Assembly (NCBI GenBank): GCA_004553625.1
Contig: SFKX01000022.1
Span: forward strand, 1 to 26,013
Source: Clostridiales bacterium
Lineage (GTDB): Bacteria; Bacillota_A; Clostridia; Oscillospirales; Oscillospiraceae
DNA: 26,013 bases
Direction of reading: 5' to 3'
In this document: positions 23,641-26,013 of the stretch, in pieces
How positions within the stretch are numbered: position 1 is the first letter of the stretch
How the letters are laid out: every line of letters starts with the position of its first letter
The notes under the pieces: model-generated
Databases searched by the model: none
What the model saw: only the letters and a program-made list of their open reading frames with translations
What the model was told of the DNA's origin: nothing
Made by a program: the position numbers and the translations under genes

Positions 23641-23799
23641 TCAGCTCAAGACTTCAAGGCGCATGAGGTTGAGGAGAAGAGAGAAAAGCGTGTTTTCGCC
23701 CTCGGGCTTGAAAACAGTTTCAACTATGTACTCGCGCTTATCCGGCTCGAACTTATAGCAGCGGGACGTTTTTTGATTATCTTCCGCCGTATTTGCCAC
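23641..23799 (-). CDS. TnpW-like small transposon protein
   Basis: The stretch YKFEPDKREYIVETVFKPEG followed by NTLFSLLLNLMRLEV resembles the TnpW family, 50-70 residue proteins encoded just before the recombinase in Tn4451-like elements; their role is not well defined. I chose the GTG at 23799 (52 residues), which places about 13 residues before the conserved part. An ATG at 23898 would add 33 low-quality residues, and no convincing ribosome binding site marks either start. The stop lies a few bases upstream of the recombinase ATG, consistent with co-transcription on the minus strand. Confidence 0.55.
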   Translation of the reverse strand: MANTAEDNQKTSRCYKFEPDKREYIVETVFKPEGENTLFSLLLNLMRLEVLS

Positions 23800-23973
23800 G
23801 CGCCCCGGCGGTAGGGGGACGCGGCTGTCATAACTCTGCATGTGCCGATTGCCGTACACCGCAGGGCTGCCCCCAAGTTCTCGGGAGCGCGTGAGCAAGT
23901 TTCATTATGCCCCGCGCTTTCATTGCGCACCGGTCCGCCAAACCGGGTCTGAGGCCGTGTTTATCGCTTCGGC
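23800..23973. other. Gap between two remnant genes, no gene supported
   Basis: This stretch between the TnpW-like gene and the small element gene contains only short frames on both strands with no ribosome binding sites. It may hold decayed 3' sequence of the upstream gene. Confidence 0.4.
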
Positions 23974-24186
23974 TCACGCCATCGTCGCGCCGCTCCTCAA
24001 GCCGCAGGCCGTCTCCAACGGACGCCTGCGGCTCTCGTATGCCCTGTCGCGGTTAAACTGCGCGAGGTCGAAGCAGCGCATCTCCTCGATGCCGCCCTCG
24101 CTCATACCTTCATTTCTGTACCATGACGCTTTACGTTTCCACTCAGAGTCGAATTTTCGTTTTTCCATAGCGTAGTTGTATGCCAT
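23974..24186 (-). CDS. Small mobile-element protein, 70 residues, possibly cut short
   Basis: It starts MAYNYAMEKRKFDSEWKRKA, then NEGMSEGGIEEMRCFDLAQFNRDRAY. This resembles small helical proteins often found beside recombinases on clostridial elements, sometimes labelled sigma-factor-like; the function is unknown to me. AGGAGG (24195-24200) is 8 bases upstream of ATG, an ideal placement, but it is locked in an 18-base hairpin. The last 20 residues (ESRRRPLETACGLRSGATMA) look unlike the rest and may reflect decay or a frameshift. No membrane segment or enzyme motif is seen. Confidence 0.6.
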   Translation of the reverse strand: MAYNYAMEKRKFDSEWKRKASWYRNEGMSEGGIEEMRCFDLAQFNRDRAYESRRRPLETACGLRSGATMA

Positions 24187-24191
24187 TAAAA

Positions 24192-24235
24192 TGACCTCCT
24201 GCTTTGATTTGGATGGGAATCAAAACAGGAGGTCA
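24192..24235 (-). promoter_or_regulatory. 18-base-pair hairpin burying a ribosome binding site
   Basis: TGACCTCCTGCTTTGATT (24192-24209) is the inverted complement of AATCAAAACAGGAGGTCA (24218-24235) with one mismatch, which a G-U pair can tolerate on one strand; the loop is 8 bases. In the minus-strand mRNA the hairpin contains the AGGAGG of the small element gene. Translation should therefore need opening of the hairpin. With no U-run after it, a terminator is less likely. Confidence 0.7.
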
Positions 24236-24467
24236 GGGGTATTTGGATATGTAACACTGCCAGCGCCTAGGGCGCATTTCCGCCTCCCTGACACTAGGTG
24301 TTTACATACGTGGGTTAAGGGCGGAGCTTAAGCAAAATAGGCTTCAATTACTATTTGTGTTTTGCTCTACCATTTATTTCACTCAATACAAAAAATAATA
24401 GTTATTTATACGCAAAACCACATATTACATATGCGCTATACGATTAGCAACCAGCAGTAACTAACTG
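24236..24467. other. Non-coding stretch with structured leader, turning AT-rich
   Basis: A GCGCC/GGCGC palindrome with TAG centre sits at 24263-24275, in what would be the minus-strand leader of the small element gene. From about 24340 the sequence becomes clearly AT-rich compared with the GC-rich genes on the left. No ORF with a ribosome binding site is seen. Confidence 0.4.
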
Positions 24468-24497
24468 TTGAAAAGCACCCGGTCTATGGAGTATAAT
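24468..24497 (+). promoter_or_regulatory. Promoter upstream of the sigma-factor remnant
   Basis: TTGAAA (24468-24473), 18 bases, TATAAT (24492-24497), giving a leader of about 160 bases before the ATG at 24667. Confidence 0.6.
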
Positions 24498-24601
24498 AGG
24501 GTAAATATAGGGAACTTGTAAAGAAACGTCAAAAACTGTTGCAAACAGTGTGCTACTCATTCTAGATTATACAGATTGCAAACATAAGTTTTTGTCACAT
24601 A

Positions 24602-24618
24602 AGTATGGCGGCCATACT
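24602..24618. promoter_or_regulatory. Palindrome, possible operator or RNA hairpin
   Basis: AGTATGGC-G-GCCATACT, two perfect 8-base arms with a 1-base centre, about 50 bases upstream of the sigma-like start and inside its leader. Confidence 0.35.
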
Positions 24619-24666
24619 GTATATCAGCATTTGTACGCTCGATTAAAATCACAGGACGTGACATTT

Positions 24667-24870
24667 ATGGACATAAATGCGGAACAATTTATAGAAAAGC
24701 TATATTGCACAACGCGTGACAAACTGTTCCGCTATGCTTATCGTCTGATAGGAAGAGTGGAAAAGGCGGAAGAGCTGGTGCAGGAAGTTTTTGTGCTGGC
24801 TATGCTGCATAAAGAGGAGCTTTTGAGTCATGCAAATCCACAAGGCTGGTTGTTTGTTACACTAAAATAA
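24667..24870 (+). pseudogene. Truncated ECF sigma factor, region 2 only
   Basis: From the ATG at 24667 (AGGA 10 bases upstream) 67 residues read MDINAEQFIEKLYCTTRDKL, then FRYAYRLIGRVEKAEELVQE, then VFVLAMLHKEELLSHANPQG and WLFVTLK. This is sigma region 2.1-2.2 of ECF-type factors (core RNA polymerase binding). A TAA stops it before the rest of region 2 and all of region 4, which would read promoters. ECF factors normally run to about 160-200 residues. An ATG at 24550 would add 39 unrelated residues. The promoter upstream seems intact, so a short peptide could still be made. Confidence 0.65.
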
Positions 24871-25038
24871 ATTAATGGAGACTTCTATAATAATGGCACC
24901 ACAACTGTATCTGGTGGCGTAAATGTAAATGTCGGAATTAATGAAGTCGCCTCAATTCAATTCATTGCAAGCATTACGTATTCAAGCAACCATTACGAAT
25001 ATTTTTATAAACATGGCAGCCTTCACTGGGGGCCTTAA
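24871..25038 (+). pseudogene. Orphan 3' end of an unknown, possibly secreted protein, in frame after the sigma stop
   Basis: Directly after the sigma TAA the same frame stays open for 55 codons: INGDFYNNGTTTVSGGVNVN, then VGINEVASIQFIASITYSSN, then HYEYFYKHGSLHWGP and TAA. The composition (Asn, Gly, Thr, Val, Tyr; alternating hydrophobic residues) suggests the beta-rich end of an extracytoplasmic protein. It has no start or ribosome binding site of its own. A deletion probably joined the front of the sigma gene to the tail of a neighbouring gene. Confidence 0.45.
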
Positions 25039-25100
25039 AATACAGGCTATTAATTTGAATTCGGAAAAGCATCTTAATGGGCATAAACAACTTGAATAAA

Positions 25101-25129
25101 TTAGCGATCTAACGATTTGATGCTATAAT
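25101..25129 (+). promoter_or_regulatory. Possible promoter of a small RNA
   Basis: TATAAT at 25124-25129 is perfect; the -35 candidate TTAGCG (25101-25106) with 17-base spacing is weak. Confidence 0.35.
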
Positions 25130-25135
25130 AGAAGT

Positions 25136-25376
25136 TATCTCAAATGTCGAATAATCAATATAAATCTGTAGTAGCTTGCATTCTGCGCATCTAGTATCTG
25201 GAATAGATTTATATTTCGCACAATTCAGTGCAGAGTAGCCAGCAATGTCCGTGTCCGGACACTCCCGAAAAATGCTCTCCGGGGCGCATCCCCGGAGAAC
25301 GCACATCCTGTGCGGCGGCGCATCCTGCGGATGTTTGGTTTTGAGCCGGGACAGATAATCTGTCCCGGCTCTTTTT
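25136..25376 (+). ncRNA. Candidate small RNA: chain of hairpins ending in a terminator
   Basis: There is no supported ORF here. A perfect 11-base inverted repeat AATATAAATCT/AGATTTATATT (25157-25167, 25205-25215) encloses 37 bases. Then come TCTCCGGGG-cgcat-CCCCGGAGA (25276-25298), GCACA-tcc-TGTGC (25301-25313), CATCC-tgc-GGATG (25321-25333) and a perfect terminator. The motif GCRCATCC recurs in three successive hairpins. I cannot match it to a known RNA family. The 3' hairpins might instead be the end of a lost upstream gene's transcript. Confidence 0.35.
25343..25376 (+). terminator. Perfect terminator upstream of dinB
   Basis: GAGCCGGGACAGA (25343-25355), loop TAA, TCTGTCCCGGCTC (25359-25371), then TTTTT. 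A 13-base-pair stem. Confidence 0.93.
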
Positions 25377-25386
25377 ACGTCTATAG

Positions 25387-25403
25387 ATATCTTATAAAGA
25401 TAT
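25387..25403. promoter_or_regulatory. Palindrome upstream of the dinB promoter
   Basis: ATATCTT-ATA-AAGATAT lies 10 bases before the -35. It is not a Firmicutes LexA box (CGAAC-N4-GTTCG), so dinB control, if through this site, would be by another regulator. Confidence 0.35.
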
Positions 25404-25412
25404 TATTTTCAC

Positions 25413-25441
25413 TTAACATTTCTTAATAAGAGAGTTACAAT
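25413..25441 (+). promoter_or_regulatory. Promoter of dinB
   Basis: TTAACA (25413-25418), 17 bases, TACAAT (25436-25441), 30 bases before the GTG start. Confidence 0.65.
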
Positions 25442-25471
25442 GCAATTACTATCTCATAAGGATGTGAGTTC

Positions 25472-26013
25472 GTGCGCTCGGTGCTGCATATTGACATGAA
25501 CGCCTGCTATGCCTCCATCGAGTGTCTCTACGACCCGTCCATACGGAACCTGCCGGTAGCGGTGGGCGGGGACGTGGAGGCGAGACACGGTATCATACTG
25601 GCGAAAAACCAGATCGCCAAGCGCTACGGCGTCAAGACCGGCGAGGCGCTCTGGCAGGCAAAACAGAAATGCCCGGAGCTGCACATCGTGCCGCCGCACT
25701 TTGACCGTTACCTGCGCTTCTCGCGCATGGCACGCGAGATCTACGCCGACTACACCGACCTCGTGGAGCCCTTCGGCCTCGACGAAGTCTGGTGCGACGT
25801 CACCGGGACGCAGAAACTCCGCGAGCGCGGGATGGAGGCGCTTGCAAATGAGATACGCGAGCGCGTCAAGTTCGAGCTGGGCATCACCGTCTCCGTCGGC
25901 GCGTCCTGGAACAAGATCTTCGCCAAGCTCGGCTCGGACTACAAAAAGCCCGACGCCGTCACCGTGTTCACGCCTGAGAACTACCGCGACAAGGTCTGGC
26001 CCCTGCCCGCCTC
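25472..26013 (+). CDS. dinB: Y-family DNA polymerase (DinB/Pol IV type), N-terminal part
   Basis: 180 codons are present; the gene runs off the window. The start is GTG at 25472, with AAGGA at 25458-25462. The N-terminal catalytic motif is HIDMNACYASIE: metal-binding Asp, with Tyr in the steric-gate position where E. coli Pol IV has Phe. The palm motif is VEPFGLDEVWCDVTG with the catalytic Asp-Glu pair, a variant of the usual SIDEAYLDVT. GITVSVGASWNKIFAKLGSD follows, corresponding to the conserved GISxNKxLAKxAS stretch. Translesion polymerases of this type bypass damaged bases and are error-prone. It stands in a transcription unit of its own, behind a perfect terminator. Confidence 0.92.
   Translation, partial: MRSVLHIDMNACYASIECLYDPSIRNLPVAVGGDVEARHGIILAKNQIAKRYGVKTGEALWQAKQKCPELHIVPPHFDRYLRFSRMAREIYADYTDLVEPFGLDEVWCDVTGTQKLRERGMEALANEIRERVKFELGITVSVGASWNKIFAKLGSDYKKPDAVTVFTPENYRDKVWPLPA

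Larger units (their letters stand above)
22021..24240. mobile_element. Remnant of a TnpX/TndX-type integrative element
   Basis: Three minus-strand genes in the order small element protein, TnpW-like protein, large serine recombinase form the terminal module seen on clostridial transposons such as Tn4451 and Tn5397 relatives. No relaxase, conjugation or cargo gene remains, and the recombinase is broken. The remnant lies directly behind tRNA-Gly; its right boundary is not visible as a clear repeat. Confidence 0.7.

Noticed and set aside
23840..24175. Plus-strand frame of 111 codons through the element remnant
   Set aside because: No ribosome binding site; it is antisense to the small element gene that has an ideal one.
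24192..24235. Rho-independent terminator or insertion-sequence terminal repeat
   Set aside because: No U-run follows on either strand and no transposase is nearby; the AGGAGG inside, at ideal distance to an ATG, fits translational control better.
25109..25306. Minus-strand frame of 65 codons with several cysteines
   Set aside because: It lies over the hairpin chain, so the cysteines come from structured GC-rich sequence, and it has no ribosome binding site.

Overview
The window looks like the chromosome of a GC-rich gut-type clostridium, most likely Oscillospiraceae or a relative. The pointers are a Tyr-type T-box leader, an AsnA/DUF4364 pair, a Re-citrate synthase operon, consensus sigma-A promoters and strong AGGAGG ribosome binding sites. 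No species can be named from the sequence alone.

Region 1 (1-13521) is the right end of a prophage. It holds the tail of an XhlA-like lysis gene, a repeat-bearing fibre-like protein, a small unknown protein, a propeller-like virion protein, a Tyr/Asn/Gln-rich candidate internal virion protein, and a 2941-residue polyvalent protein. That giant carries a coiled coil, a glycine/alanine-rich hydrophobic segment, a J-domain (HPD), a zincin (HEVYH), a MuF-C-like domain and a long helical body. A 66-codon gene with its own ribosome binding site is nested in another frame of the giant gene. The prophage ends at a terminator, directly against the broken 5' end of a host gene on the minus strand (13522-13629), which is probably the integration site.

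Region 2 (13640-21956) is host metabolism. DUF4364 and asnA overlap as one operon. Next is a consensus promoter and a T-box riboswitch with a UAC (tyrosine) specifier in front of a tyrosine phenol-lyase-like enzyme. Then comes a translationally coupled operon of Re-citrate synthase, aconitase and isocitrate dehydrogenase, which makes 2-oxoglutarate from acetyl-CoA and oxaloacetate. A tRNA-Gly(CCC) with its own promoter and terminator closes the block. Together these genes serve ammonia assimilation and amino-acid supply (Asn, Tyr, Glu).

Region 3 (about 22020-25300) is decayed mobile DNA. A TnpX/TndX-type large serine recombinase has lost its catalytic serine region through two deletions. A TnpW-like small gene, a small element gene behind a hairpin that buries its ribosome binding site, and an AT-rich stretch with a truncated ECF sigma factor joined to the tail of another gene complete it. 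A string of hairpins ending in a terminator may be a small RNA. The window closes with the 5' part of a dinB-type polymerase gene.

The strongest candidate for something new is the tyrosine-specific T-box in front of a tyrosine phenol-lyase-like gene. It implies that an enzyme usually thought of as catabolic is switched on by tyrosine starvation.
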